Shown: positions 1-8,507, numbered from the stretch's first letter. The stretch is 42,927 bases of DNA from Bdellovibrionales bacterium (GCA_013216195.1 JABSOQ010000008.1:1-42927), one strand, 5' to 3'. The notes: generated from the sequence alone by a model not told the origin. Made by a program: numbers and translations.

Positions 1-635
1 CCGGTCGATTTGTCGAGGACGATTCAAAAACGCCAATTGATTCATTCTTAGCCTCACTTGAGGCCTCTACAGAAGAAGAGCGTGCCGCCGAGATGGCCAG
101 ACACGGTAGACACGTTAGAGAACATGTCAAAAAACTCTCTCAAAGAGCCTACTATGAAGGCCTCAAAGAGTCGCCAGACTTCACAATCATGTTTTTGCCC
201 AATGAGTCTTTTCTTTATGCTGCACTTGAGAGTGAGCCTGACCTGATGGAAGCTGCCTTAAAGAAAAAAGTGCTGATTACCACTCCCCCTACCCTTATTG
301 GCTTGCTAAAGGTCATTCGCTACGGGTGGAACGAAGAGAAGCTCGCTGAAAATGCAGCAAAAATCTCTGATGTTGGCAAAGAGCTCCACAAAAGATTGGT
401 CGAATTCGTTGACGGCTACATAGCTGTGGGCAAGTCACTTGAAAAAGCCAAAACTGAATACGATAAAGGCTTTAACCGTCTCGAGCGCCGATTGATTTCT
501 AAAGCTCGAGAGATGGAGCAACTCGGCGCCAAAAGTGTGAAAGCTCTACCAGACGGACTTGGAACTGACTTGAGTGCCGAGGGTGGTAATCAGGGAGAGC
601 TCATGCAACTCGAGCCCTCGGAGCCTGAGGTCTAA
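1..635 (+). CDS. rmuC: RmuC family DNA recombination protein, 3' end (5' truncated by window)
   Basis: The reading frame is open from base 3, so the gene begins before the window and only the C-terminal part of about 210 residues is seen. The visible part matches the RmuC domain: an acidic DSKTPIDSFL segment, then HVKKLSQRAYYEGL, the FLPNESFLYAAL core, the ITTPPTLIGLLKVIRYGW segment and a terminal helical region ending ERRLISKAREMEQLG. RmuC proteins are nuclease-fold, coiled-coil proteins that limit recombination at inverted repeats. It stands alone on the plus strand ahead of a lipoprotein and looks like ordinary chromosome flanking the rSAM island. An internal ATG at base 93 is not the true start, because the conserved sequence continues upstream of it. 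Confidence 0.85.
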   Translation, partial: GRFVEDDSKTPIDSFLASLEASTEEERAAEMARHGRHVREHVKKLSQRAYYEGLKESPDFTIMFLPNESFLYAALESEPDLMEAALKKKVLITTPPTLIGLLKVIRYGWNEEKLAENAAKISDVGKELHKRLVEFVDGYIAVGKSLEKAKTEYDKGFNRLERRLISKAREMEQLGAKSVKALPDGLGTDLSAEGGNQGELMQLEPSEPEV

Positions 636-711
636 ATCGACGATTGCTGAATCGTTCCACTAGCTTGATTTCCTGCTTCACCAGACCACTAGACTCGTCT
701 AAGCTTTTGAT

Positions 712-1512
712 ATGTCAAAACCGAAAAATAGCTTACGACTTTTAAAACTTCTGCCACCTTTTTTGTGCATTCTTCTTTTTAGTGCTTGTTCAATAAACAT
801 CAAAAAACCAACCACTAGATTTATAACCCCAGAAGTCTCTGGCGAGTTGTGGAAAGGGAAGTTTGGCGCCTTCATTAATGGTGCGGCCAACATTCAAGTT
901 GTCGACAATAAATTTGCAGATAGCCCTGGCACAGATCCCGAACTTAGCGAAAGCTCTGATTTTGGCTTAGAGCTTGGCTTAGGCCTGTCTTCAAACGTTG
1001 ACCTTTATTACTCGTCTTACTTTTCTGGCCCTGGCATAGGTGGTGTTAAGGTACAACTCCTGGGCGACAATCAGCAAAACAGTAAGGCTGGCAACTTTTC
1101 ACTTACACCATTTGCAGGCTGGATGTGGGGAGGCTTTGGCTCTGAGACAGTCTCTGGTGATGAGACCGCAAAAAGCTCTGTGCGACTGAGCGGCACAGAA
1201 GCCGGCATGAGCTTCGGCTACCGCGCTAAAGAACTTGTCTTAGTGTACTCAACTCTGATCTATGCAAGGATGTTGGGCGATACAACACTAGATCAAGAAG
1301 AGAACGGAGTGACTCGAAAAGGTGTCGTAGATATTGGTGGCGCAGGAGAATTCAAAACGGTCGCTGCTGGAGTCGTAGTCGGCAAAAAAGTGTTCTTTCA
1401 AATTGAATTGGCACTAACTGAGGCAAGTTGGAAACGAACACACCCAACACAGTTTGAAGCCGATAAGCTGGCGGTCGGGTATGGCGGCATCAACACTGGG
1501 TTCAATTGGTAG
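712..1512 (+). CDS. Predicted outer-membrane lipoprotein
   Basis: The 266-aa product begins with a basic, hydrophobic signal peptide ending in a lipobox (LFSAC, Cys at about residue 26), so lipid anchoring is expected. The mature part is rich in Gly, Ser and aromatic residues with alternating hydrophobic strands (LELGLGLSSNVDLYYSSYF, FAGWMWGGFG), and it ends in an aromatic residue (FNW). This suggests a small outer-membrane beta-barrel or barrel-like lipoprotein. I do not recognise a named family. Its stop codon lies 2 bases before the ATG of the carbamoyltransferase, so the two could be co-transcribed, but no functional tie can be shown. Confidence 0.7.
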   Translation: MSKPKNSLRLLKLLPPFLCILLFSACSINIKKPTTRFITPEVSGELWKGKFGAFINGAANIQVVDNKFADSPGTDPELSESSDFGLELGLGLSSNVDLYYSSYFSGPGIGGVKVQLLGDNQQNSKAGNFSLTPFAGWMWGGFGSETVSGDETAKSSVRLSGTEAGMSFGYRAKELVLVYSTLIYARMLGDTTLDQEENGVTRKGVVDIGGAGEFKTVAAGVVVGKKVFFQIELALTEASWKRTHPTQFEADKLAVGYGGINTGFNW

Positions 1513-1514
1513 AT

Positions 1515-3350
1515 ATGTATATTCTCGGTCTCTCGTGCTTTTATCATGACAGCGCTGCCGCTCTTATTAAAGATGGTCACATTGTTGCTGCCGCTCAAGA
1601 AGAGAGATTCACTCGTAAAAAACACGACGCCAGCTTCCCAAAGCAAGCTACCGAATATTGCTTGAAAGAGGCTGGTATTTCGATCACAGATGTAGACTCT
1701 ATCGTTTACTATGAAAAACCATTTCTGACCTTTGAACGACTGCTCGAAACTTACATCTCACAGAGCCCTAGAGGCTTTACATCATTCATTAAGGCAATGC
1801 CTCTTTGGTTGAAACAAAAGCTAGGAATTCGCTCTATTATTCGGCATGAGTTACGTACATTTTTTGAGGTGAAGAAGAGTGATCTCCCACAAATTCTTTT
1901 TAGCGCTCACCACCTTTCACATGCAGCTTCTGCCTTTTTTGCAAGCCCTTACGAAGATGCGGCCGTTCTCTGCCTAGACGGTGTAGGCGAATGGGCTACC
2001 ACTACGCTCTGGCATGGCCATGACAACACTTTGAAGCCATTAGGCGAATTGCACTTTCCTCATTCGCTAGGTCTACTTTATAGTGCCTTCACCTATTTCT
2101 GCGGCTTCAAAGTGAATTCAGGTGAATACAAATTAATGGGCCTTGCCCCCTATGGTAAACCTCGCTTTACCGACGTGATAAAACAAAATCTTATCGATAT
2201 AAAAGACGATGGCAGCTTTAGACTCGACCTCTCTTATTTTGACTATATTGTCGGTCTAAAAATGACCAACTCTAAGTTTTCTAAGCTGTTTGGAGTGCCA
2301 GCGCGAAAACCAGAGACAGACTTAGGCCAAGTCTACATGGACCTGGCGGCATCGATACAAGTTGTGACCGAAGAGGTGATTCTCAAGCTAGCTAAAACCG
2401 CGAAAGAAAAAACACGAAGCAAGTCACTTTGTCTTGCTGGTGGAGTGGCCCTTAACTGTGTGGCCAATGGCCGGCTTTTAAGAAGCGAGATTTTTGACTC
2501 GATATGGGTTCAACCCGCTGCCGGCGATGCTGGTGGTGCCCTGGGCGCATCACTAGCTTATTGGCATCTTGGGCTAAATAAACCGAGAGTTGAGCTTGCA
2601 GGAGACAAAGATCTCATGCAAAACGCCTATCTCGGGCCTGAATTTGGCAACTCGGCTATTGAACCAGTTTTAAAACAACACAACCTCAAGTACCGCTCTC
2701 TCGAAAGTGCAAAGCTACCATCGACGATAGCTGAATTACTTGAAAAGCAACAGGTTATTGGATGGTTTCAGGGCCGAATGGAGTATGGGCCTCGAGCCCT
2801 AGGAGCAAGAAGTATTATGGCTGATGCTCGGCCACAACAGATGCAGCACACAGTGAATCGAAAAGTGAAATTCAGAGAGTCGTTTCGACCTTTGGCTCCT
2901 GTGATTACGATAGATCGTGCGGCTGAGTTTTTTGACGGCTGCGAATCGAGCCCTTATATGATTCTCACCTTCCCCGTTTCTAGAGCCCAGCTTAAAAACA
3001 CCGAAACTGAAGCGACTGGTCTTGAACTCTTGATTGTGGATCGATCGAACTTGGGCAGCATCACTCTCGTTAATGGTAGCGCCAGAGTGCAAACTATCGA
3101 TAAGTCAGACAACACACTTTACCATGAAACCCTTAGTGAGTTCGAGAAGCTGACCGGCTACCCAGTCACCATCAACACCTCTTTCAATGTTAGAGGAGAG
3201 CCCATTGTTTGCACACCTGAAGACGCAGTTCGCTGCTTTTTGGCAACAGATATAGACTTCCTTGTCATCGGAAACTTTTTAGTCGAAAAGCTGGATTCAC
3301 AAAGAATAGAACTAGAAGACCAACCAAATCATCATTTCCCCTTGGATTAG
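1515..3350 (+). CDS. Carbamoyltransferase (NodU/CmcH/TobZ family)
   Basis: These enzymes transfer a carbamoyl group from carbamoyl phosphate, through a carbamoyl-adenylate, to a hydroxyl or amine on sugars, antibiotics or toxins. The 611-aa product starts MYILGLSCFYHDSAAAL, the usual N-terminus of the Kae1-like domain. It carries the HHLSHA metal/nucleotide motif at residues 132-137, DGVGEW at 155-160 and GGVALNC further on, and the C-terminal YrdC-like part has EYGPRALGARS. The ATG at 1515 is preferred over a TTG at 1506 because it gives the family's usual first residue. The small partners usually found beside this enzyme (SxtJ and DUF5989) occur about 2 kb downstream, separated by two minus-strand genes. 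Its acceptor substrate cannot be read from sequence. Confidence 0.9.
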   Translation: MYILGLSCFYHDSAAALIKDGHIVAAAQEERFTRKKHDASFPKQATEYCLKEAGISITDVDSIVYYEKPFLTFERLLETYISQSPRGFTSFIKAMPLWLKQKLGIRSIIRHELRTFFEVKKSDLPQILFSAHHLSHAASAFFASPYEDAAVLCLDGVGEWATTTLWHGHDNTLKPLGELHFPHSLGLLYSAFTYFCGFKVNSGEYKLMGLAPYGKPRFTDVIKQNLIDIKDDGSFRLDLSYFDYIVGLKMTNSKFSKLFGVPARKPETDLGQVYMDLAASIQVVTEEVILKLAKTAKEKTRSKSLCLAGGVALNCVANGRLLRSEIFDSIWVQPAAGDAGGALGASLAYWHLGLNKPRVELAGDKDLMQNAYLGPEFGNSAIEPVLKQHNLKYRSLESAKLPSTIAELLEKQQVIGWFQGRMEYGPRALGARSIMADARPQQMQHTVNRKVKFRESFRPLAPVITIDRAAEFFDGCESSPYMILTFPVSRAQLKNTETEATGLELLIVDRSNLGSITLVNGSARVQTIDKSDNTLYHETLSEFEKLTGYPVTINTSFNVRGEPIVCTPEDAVRCFLATDIDFLVIGNFLVEKLDSQRIELEDQPNHHFPLD

Positions 3351-3356
3351 AGTTAT

Positions 3357-4502
3357 CTACAAAGGGTAGTTGTTCACTTTAGATAAGCGGTCTTCATTTT
3401 GAAAGGTTGACCATTTTGACAAATAGTCAGCGACATGAATCTTTCTCACATCTGTGATATTTTCTGTAAGCCTAACGATCCCTGAATCGAAGCTTTGCTT
3501 GTTCTGAGACAAGTATTCAGCAAACTGGATGATCTCTTCTGTCGAGTTTTCATACGAAGCTAAAACCTCGGCAAAGTACTGCTCGGGAATGTTGCTCGGC
3601 CTCATAAGCGCCGGATCTACCACAGGGTTGATCAATAGTTCATCTAAACCTATTTCTGACATCCAGCCTTTTAGTTCATTAAGCTCACCAACATTGAAGC
3701 ATGAGACGGTGCAAATAACTCTCAATTCAATATTTGGCATTTCTTTGCTGGCTTGAACAAATTGAGAGGCAACGCCTTCTACAACTGACCATTTGGAGGG
3801 GTATCGAATGAATTCATTTACCTTCCCAACACCGTCTATGCTGAGATCAAGCCTGATTTTCTTAAATTTCTTCCACCGCTCTCTCAGTTCTAGAGTCGGG
3901 GGCTGAGTCACATTTGTGTTGTATCGCAAAGTCATTTTTTCTGCTGACTTGTCAGATAGCACTGACAGAATGTCATCATGGAACTTTGATAGAAGAGGCT
4001 CTCCCCCGACAAACTTAATCTCCTCCAGGCTTTCAAGTTGAGAGATAGAGTCCAAAACTCTCAGGTCTACCTCTGATCTTGGCGGGAGCTGCCAACCCAG
4101 TTTTTCGTAATCACTTCGCCAAGACGAACTCAACTTTCCATCGCAGGTCATGCACTTCAGATTGCAGACATCTCCAACAAAGATTTCAAGGTATTTCATG
4201 TGCTCAGCACTCACACTCTGTAGGCTGGTATCTACCGGGTAAACAATATTGAACCAATCACGCAATGAAGCTACCCCAGCCGCTTCTTGGCGGTGGCACT
4301 TTGAACAGCCTGGCAACTCTTCATTTGCAGCCGATCGCGTTCTCAGGTCAGTCATCTCAGGGCTATTCATCACTTGTAGAATGTCACCCTTAAAATCAAG
4401 GTCAAATCCGCCATCATATCTACAACAAGGTTGTACCTTTGAATCGAACCTGAGGCACATATGGTTCCAGAATGCAGGGCAAGATTTTTTATTGTCAGCC
4501 AC
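3357..4502 (-). CDS. N-terminal twitch radical SAM protein (A1)
   Basis: The 381-aa protein has an N-terminal twitch/SPASM-like cysteine set: C8, C26-C27 (QPCCRYD), and C66-x2-C69 followed by QEAAGVASLR. The rSAM core follows, with CNLKCMTC at C113/C117/C120 for the [4Fe-4S]-SAM cluster and a GGEP motif (KFVGGEPLLSK). rSAM enzymes generate a 5'-deoxyadenosyl radical; the extra cysteines probably hold an auxiliary Fe-S cluster. The start is a GTG at 4502 that shares its first G with the TAG stop of the upstream QueC-like gene (TAGTG), which indicates tight translational coupling. The substrate is unknown. A1 is one of nine type A genes in the window. Confidence 0.88.
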   Translation of the reverse strand: MADNKKSCPAFWNHMCLRFDSKVQPCCRYDGGFDLDFKGDILQVMNSPEMTDLRTRSAANEELPGCSKCHRQEAAGVASLRDWFNIVYPVDTSLQSVSAEHMKYLEIFVGDVCNLKCMTCDGKLSSSWRSDYEKLGWQLPPRSEVDLRVLDSISQLESLEEIKFVGGEPLLSKFHDDILSVLSDKSAEKMTLRYNTNVTQPPTLELRERWKKFKKIRLDLSIDGVGKVNEFIRYPSKWSVVEGVASQFVQASKEMPNIELRVICTVSCFNVGELNELKGWMSEIGLDELLINPVVDPALMRPSNIPEQYFAEVLASYENSTEEIIQFAEYLSQNKQSFDSGIVRLTENITDVRKIHVADYLSKWSTFQNEDRLSKVNNYPL

Positions 4503-5272
4503 TAATTTTCTCTTAGGCTTGGATCATCGATGTTATTTGAAGCAAAGCCCCATGCTCTTTCGTGGCACCACCAACAGTTCCCACAAGGGAATCCCCAACC
4601 CTTCCTCTTCATTTTATCTAGGTTTATATCACAAGATAGAGTTAGTGGTGCGAGGCTCTCAATGAGTCCAAATTTCTTGTATAAAAATACAATACCCGAC
4701 TTGTCATTCATTGCATGAGGACATGCCGAAATGGTCGCATTGTAAATTGTCGTTCGATGATCTCTCGTTAACTCTCTAGAGTAATCGTGTGGAAAATGAG
4801 ATCGAGCTGAAAGTGGCGGATTCTTTGTGTTTCCATTGAACTCAAAATCGATACCTTCATTCTCTATAAACTGCATAACAGTCGAATTGAAGAATTGATT
4901 TTTCTTTGGTGGCATCATTTCAGACTCTGGCATGATCACCTCTACGCCCTTAGAAATAAAATCATAACCAACAGCTTCACGAACAGTTTCTATGACTGCC
5001 CTCGCTGACTCGAGGTTCTTTACCTTATTTGGAACCTCGACACTAAATGGTACAATCTCAGTCTTTAGCCCTAACTCTTTAAATGTTCTCGCGGTCAAAT
5101 AGAGAAGCAAAGAACTGTCTAAACCTCCAGATGTCTGCAGCATGATTCTCTTCCAATCAGGGCTATAGGGAATTATTGTCCGATTGGTTCCGTTGGCCTC
5201 GTAGGTGTATTCTCCTGCAGCGTGCACATACTTCTGCCCGTGATTAAGCGTGTCTCTTAAGATTAGCTCCAC
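4502..5272 (-). CDS. QueC-like PP-loop ATPase (Q1)
   Basis: This 256-aa protein has the ATP-pyrophosphatase signature SGGLDS at residues 48-53 and a C-terminal zinc-type cysteine set: C214, then PCGNCWWCHER with C230/C233/C236. That layout is the one seen in QueC (7-cyano-7-deazaguanine synthase). A conserved block, FEFNGNTKNPP, is shared with the two other copies in the window. No QueD, QueE or FolE gene is visible, so ordinary queuosine synthesis is not supported. It more likely adenylates a carboxylate to make an amide, nitrile or adduct on another substrate. The GTG start is preceded by GGGG and by a good promoter at 5300-5328. It overlaps the start of A1 by one base. Confidence 0.82.
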   Translation of the reverse strand: MELILRDTLNHGQKYVHAAGEYTYEANGTNRTIIPYSPDWKRIMLQTSGGLDSSLLLYLTARTFKELGLKTEIVPFSVEVPNKVKNLESARAVIETVREAVGYDFISKGVEVIMPESEMMPPKKNQFFNSTVMQFIENEGIDFEFNGNTKNPPLSARSHFPHDYSRELTRDHRTTIYNATISACPHAMNDKSGIVFLYKKFGLIESLAPLTLSCDINLDKMKRKGWGFPCGNCWWCHERAWGFASNNIDDPSLREN

Positions 5273-5299
5273 AATTCCCCCGTTGGCCTATAGGTCAAA

Positions 5300-5328
5300 A
5301 CGTTACATTTCCCGCTTTTGGCCGTCAA
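5300..5328 (-). promoter_or_regulatory. Sigma70-like promoter of the Q1-A1 operon
   Basis: On the minus strand, TTGACG (5323-5328) is followed by 17 bases and TAACGT (5300-5305). The predicted start of transcription lies about 20 bases before the GTG of Q1. The same TTGAnn-17-TAACnT pattern precedes Q2 and Q3. Confidence 0.55.
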
Positions 5329-5354
5329 TGGCAGGCGTCGCGAACTTTGGGGAT

Positions 5355-5410
5355 TTACCACACATTTTAGGGAGCATATAAGCTTTTAAGTCGGAGATTA
5401 GGTGTGGTAA
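5355..5410. repeat. Perfect 9-bp inverted repeat in a divergent promoter region
   Basis: TTACCACAC at 5355-5363 is repeated in inverted form as GTGTGGTAA at 5402-5410, with 38 bases between. It lies between the minus-strand Q1 promoter and the plus-strand SxtJ-like gene, so it could be a paired operator. No regulator is known for it. Confidence 0.35.
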
Positions 5411-5437
5411 CCTTAGTAAAAAAGTTGGAATGTTGAA

Positions 5438-5674
5438 ATGAGAGTCAGCTTGCAAAAAATGATAATGCGTAGATGGATGCAGTTTGGCCATTTTCTTGGC
5501 GATTTGCAGGCTCGCATTCTTTTATTCCTACTGTTTTATTTGATTATTACTCCAATGGGATTGATCTGGAGAATAATCAGTAAAGATCCTTTGGATCGAA
5601 AGTGGACGAGCCAGTCGACCTATTTAAAACAACCAGACAAAATGCCACCGGATCACTGGCAGAGACTCTTTTGA
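5438..5674 (+). CDS. SxtJ-like small membrane protein
   Basis: The 78-aa product contains RRWMQFGHFLG, one hydrophobic span of about 20 residues (LLFLLFYLIITPMGLIWRII) and the following SKDPLDRKW segment. This matches the C-terminal half of SxtJ family proteins, whose hallmark is TPIGLxxRLxGKDPL. SxtJ proteins are usually encoded beside NodU/CmcH carbamoyltransferases and a DUF5989 peptide. The N-terminal membrane part of a full-length SxtJ (about 130 aa) is missing, so this is a short form. The ATG at 5438 has GGA a suitable distance upstream. It is followed after 23 bases by the DUF5989 gene, forming a plus-strand operon that continues into A2. Confidence 0.7.
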   Translation: MRVSLQKMIMRRWMQFGHFLGDLQARILLFLLFYLIITPMGLIWRIISKDPLDRKWTSQSTYLKQPDKMPPDHWQRLF

Positions 5675-5697
5675 AAAACAATAATTAGGAGCCTATA

Positions 5698-5847
5698 CTG
5701 GAATTAGTAAAAGAGTTTTATTTATTTATGAAGGTACGAAAAAAGTATTGGCTACTGCCAGTATTAGTCTTTCTAGGGCTCTTAGCCTTCTTGCTGATTT
5801 TTGCCCAAACCTCTCCAGTTGCGCCGTTCGTTTACACGGTATTTTGA
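5698..5847 (+). CDS. DUF5989 family small membrane protein
   Basis: A 49-codon frame encodes a short membrane peptide with KVRKKYWLLPVLVFLGLL and a terminal AQTSPVAPFVYTVF, the standard ending of DUF5989 peptides, which accompany carbamoyltransferases and SxtJ. The first ATG, at 5728, would give only 39 residues. A CTG at 5698 has AGGAG 6 bases upstream and restores the usual start (xELVKEFYLFMKVRKK), so I choose CTG; the frame is closed by a TAG at 5686. Function is unknown; it is presumed to assist the carbamoyltransferase at the membrane. The stop codon abuts the GAGGT ribosome site of A2. Confidence 0.72.
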   Translation: MELVKEFYLFMKVRKKYWLLPVLVFLGLLAFLLIFAQTSPVAPFVYTVF

Positions 5848-5858
5848 GGTAAATTTTT

Positions 5859-7016
5859 TTGGATGCTGATCGACAAAAGAACTTTTGCGATTTTCTTTCT
5901 CGGGGAATCTTTCTCTCACCGAACAAAATTACGTCACCCTGTTGTCGTTTTGACTGGAAAAAGCAAGACTCATTAGCTCAGTATTCTCCTAGCGAGGCGT
6001 CGAAAGTCTTGCATGAGCTCGACCGTACCACTGGAGTCGACTTTCCCAAAGGGTGCTGGAAGTGTAAACGAGAGGAAGACTCTGGCGTTAAAAGCCTACG
6101 AGAAGGCTTTCCATTACCCGAAGCGGCCACTGGAAACTATGTTGAAGTCGTTGTCGGAAACATTTGCAACTTAAGATGCGTTGGTTGCAAGCCAAGCCTC
6201 AGTAGCTCTTGGCAGAAAGAGTACGCCAAGCTAGGGCTCGCCTGGGCGAAAAGTGATTCGTCAAAAGCGCCAAATAAAAATGGGCATTTTGAAATTGATC
6301 TCCCTTTTCCTATCTCTAAGATAGAAAAGATCAAGATCACTGGCGGAGAACCTTTCCTATCTAAGGAGTTTGAAAATTGGCTGCAGCTAACGGCCCAAGA
6401 CGTAGACGTTGAAAACGTTGAGATTGAAATCTACACGAACTGCACCATAACCCCAAAACCAGAAACTATTGTCGCACTTAGTAGGTTTAAAAGAGTGACT
6501 ATAAGACTGAGTATCGATGGCTATGGTGAGTTGAACCGTTATCTTAGATTTCCTGCAGAATGGGGCATAGTTGAAAGTGTTTTTCATCATTTCATCGAGC
6601 TATCAAAAGCCAACAAAAACATTTCGACTGAAGTTGCAATCACAGTGGGAACCTTGAATGCCATGAGATTAGTAGACCTATTCGAATTCATCTCAAGAAA
6701 CTCATCCGATGTCAGAATACTGACACAATTGATTCATGAGCCTGAGTATTTGAACCCAAGAACGACTCTCAGCCCTCTCGGGCGCAGTCAGTTTATTGCC
6801 ACGCTCGAAGAGGCCCAGAATATAGTGGCCAAATTACCAAATCTTCACGGATCGGCTGCCTCGTGCATTTCTAAAGTCAAAACTTATTTAAGCTCTACTG
6901 CCAATCAAGAAACGACTAACAAAATACAGTTAAAGCAGTATCTCGAAGCTCTCAGCAGAACCCGTGATCTTGATTATCTTGACTTTTTTAAAACTGAATT
7001 GAGTTGTTTAGAATAG
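5859..7016 (+). CDS. N-terminal twitch radical SAM protein (A2)
   Basis: The 385-aa product has N-terminal cysteines C10, C28-C29 (SPCCRFD) and C66-x2-C69 followed by REEDSGVKSLRE, then the rSAM motif CNLRCVGC at C103/C107/C110 and GGEPFLSKE. This is the same domain order as A1, with similar spacing, so A1 and A2 are close paralogues. The TTG start is supported by GAGGT 8 bases upstream, which overlaps the DUF5989 stop. Co-transcription with the SxtJ-like and DUF5989 genes ties this rSAM enzyme to the carbamoyltransferase step. The C-terminal 60 residues are helical and lack further cysteine motifs. The substrate is unknown. Confidence 0.86.
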   Translation: MDADRQKNFCDFLSRGIFLSPNKITSPCCRFDWKKQDSLAQYSPSEASKVLHELDRTTGVDFPKGCWKCKREEDSGVKSLREGFPLPEAATGNYVEVVVGNICNLRCVGCKPSLSSSWQKEYAKLGLAWAKSDSSKAPNKNGHFEIDLPFPISKIEKIKITGGEPFLSKEFENWLQLTAQDVDVENVEIEIYTNCTITPKPETIVALSRFKRVTIRLSIDGYGELNRYLRFPAEWGIVESVFHHFIELSKANKNISTEVAITVGTLNAMRLVDLFEFISRNSSDVRILTQLIHEPEYLNPRTTLSPLGRSQFIATLEEAQNIVAKLPNLHGSAASCISKVKTYLSSTANQETTNKIQLKQYLEALSRTRDLDYLDFFKTELSCLE

Positions 7017-7041
7017 TCTGATCGATCACTTTTAATCAGCC

Positions 7042-8025
7042 TTAGACCACCTGGCCTCTAATTGCCTTGGCTTTTAGACGTCTAAGCCCTAGTACAATGG
7101 GAAGCTCGCTCATGGTTTTCCAAAAATCTTTTTCAATGGCAAATGGGCTAAGAAAAAACAGCACACCCGTCATTAGGTATTGTGCCTCGAAACCAATGTT
7201 CAGCGTCAACTTAGAGCCAAAGTGCAAAAAGACCATCAACGTACCGAAGGTCTTCCAAAGAGAAGGTCTAAAAAATACTATCCAAATGACGGCTTCAGCA
7301 TAGGTACCAGCTAACAGCATTGCCCAACCCAACAATGGGTACTCTGCTACCCACTCTGCTACCGGATATCTTCCAAATGTGCCTGTACGCAGTAGGTACT
7401 CGTTGATCGTATAAGTAAAAGAGTTAAAGTTCCAGAACCCTAGGTTATCGGTTAGCCCTTGATATACACAGCCCCATGCGACCTTCCAAAAACCCGCCAT
7501 GGCGTATGCAAAGGAGAAAACAATCATACTGAACCAAAAGTGAGTAATGAAACTCATCTTTTGTAAGCGTGTTCCCTGTTTTGGGCCCTCTGGCAAAAAC
7601 ATCAGAGCTACAGCAAGCCATATAGACGGTCTGTACTGATTCTCATTAACATCTAGAGCATTTACTAGCGCCCCCTGCTGCACGAATGTAAATAGAGCCA
7701 AAACCCTCAACCACCTGACCCTAGAAAAAAAGGCCGAAAACAGAAGTAATGGGGCTGGTATCCAACGCAAAACCAAGTAAACAAAGTCATTCATGTATTG
7801 AATATAGAAAAAGGGCCCTGGTGATAAGGCAGAATTGCCAATGTTGGTTCTGTGCCAGACTTGCAAAAAAGCAAAATAAGACATGATAAGCAAAATAATG
7901 GGCAAAAGCCTGTGGACAGAATCATAAGTTCTAGTAACTGCCAAAAAAGGCCTTTCGTGACTGAAAGGCTCTACCATGAGTCGCGTTCTAATTCCCCGAA
8001 GCAATCTACTTGTAGTAGACATCAT
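7042..8025 (-). CDS. Multipass membrane protein, HTTM-like (H1)
   Basis: The 327-aa protein has about seven to eight hydrophobic spans, including RLLPIILLIMSYFAFLQVW, MSFITHFWFSMIVFSFAYAM and LLGWAMLLAGTYAEAVIWIV. The layout resembles HTTM (vitamin K-dependent carboxylase-like) membrane domains: a Lys after a span (AGFWKVAWG), an Asn-rich loop, a Glu in a later span, and FLHFGSKLTLNIGF. The cysteine-poor sequence gives no direct reaction. It is the last gene of the minus operon B1-D-A3-Q2-S1-H1 and overlaps S1 by 20 bases. Two other S-H pairs in the window have the same order and overlap, so S and H probably form a complex at the inner membrane. Confidence 0.65.
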   Translation of the reverse strand: MMSTTSRLLRGIRTRLMVEPFSHERPFLAVTRTYDSVHRLLPIILLIMSYFAFLQVWHRTNIGNSALSPGPFFYIQYMNDFVYLVLRWIPAPLLLFSAFFSRVRWLRVLALFTFVQQGALVNALDVNENQYRPSIWLAVALMFLPEGPKQGTRLQKMSFITHFWFSMIVFSFAYAMAGFWKVAWGCVYQGLTDNLGFWNFNSFTYTINEYLLRTGTFGRYPVAEWVAEYPLLGWAMLLAGTYAEAVIWIVFFRPSLWKTFGTLMVFLHFGSKLTLNIGFEAQYLMTGVLFFLSPFAIEKDFWKTMSELPIVLGLRRLKAKAIRGQVV

Positions 8026-8506
8026 GAAAAATGACCCTCTTGTCTAATAGTGATTTGTCTTTTTTGTAAGCTAAAGGGTCTATGTCGACAATTGCCAAAT
8101 GATATCTGACTTCTCGGTCTGCCATCTTACTGAACCAATACCCAGCAATCAGTCCCTTTACCCGCCTAAGCTCTTTCTCGTCTTTATTGTAATTTGCCTG
8201 AGACAGCATTGTGAAGAACTTGTAGTGTTGAGTCGCGACCCATCTCAATTTCTTTTTAGAGTGATTAAGAATGTAATCGTTCAGTGAAATTGGTGGTGAA
8301 AAAATCTGATCATCTATCTGATCTATATAAAGCCTTTGCCACGATTTTTTGTAAGGTACTGAGCCAAAACCAAGCTCCCAGTTGAAATATGGCCAAACCA
8401 AAAAGTAATTGTGAATAAAAAACCGATCGAACGGCGCGAAGGCAACAAGAAAGAAGATCACAAAACTAAAAATATGTACCCTTACTTTGTAGGTCTTGAG
8501 CTTCAT
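8006..8506 (-). CDS. Single-pass membrane protein of the S-H module (S1)
   Basis: The 166-aa product has one N-terminal hydrophobic span (VHIFSFVIFFLVAFAPF) and a soluble, probably periplasmic, domain rich in charged and aromatic residues. Just after the span is LVWPYFNWELGFG. The paralogues S2 and S3 have comparable aromatic segments (LLLFSDWNLFDF and IFPVFAWTLFDSV), so the pattern F/P-x-F-x-W-x-L-F is the shared signature. No named family is recognised. Its ATG lies one base after the stop of Q2, and its end overlaps H1, so it is translationally coupled on both sides. Confidence 0.65.
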   Translation of the reverse strand: MKLKTYKVRVHIFSFVIFFLVAFAPFDRFFIHNYFLVWPYFNWELGFGSVPYKKSWQRLYIDQIDDQIFSPPISLNDYILNHSKKKLRWVATQHYKFFTMLSQANYNKDEKELRRVKGLIAGYWFSKMADREVRYHLAIVDIDPLAYKKDKSLLDKRVIFHDVYYK

Positions 8507-8507
8507 A

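Noticed and set aside
640-655. Hairpin ACGATT-GCTG-AATCGT after rmuC as a terminator
   Set aside because: Stem of only 6 weak pairs and no T run follows.
4249-4665. 138-codon ORF opposite A1 and Q1
   Set aside because: Antisense to two strongly supported genes with conserved motifs; no protein signature of its own.
4502-5272. Assignment of Q1-Q3 as true queC for queuosine synthesis
   Set aside because: Three divergent copies, a family-specific block not known from QueC, and no QueD, QueE or FolE genes nearby.
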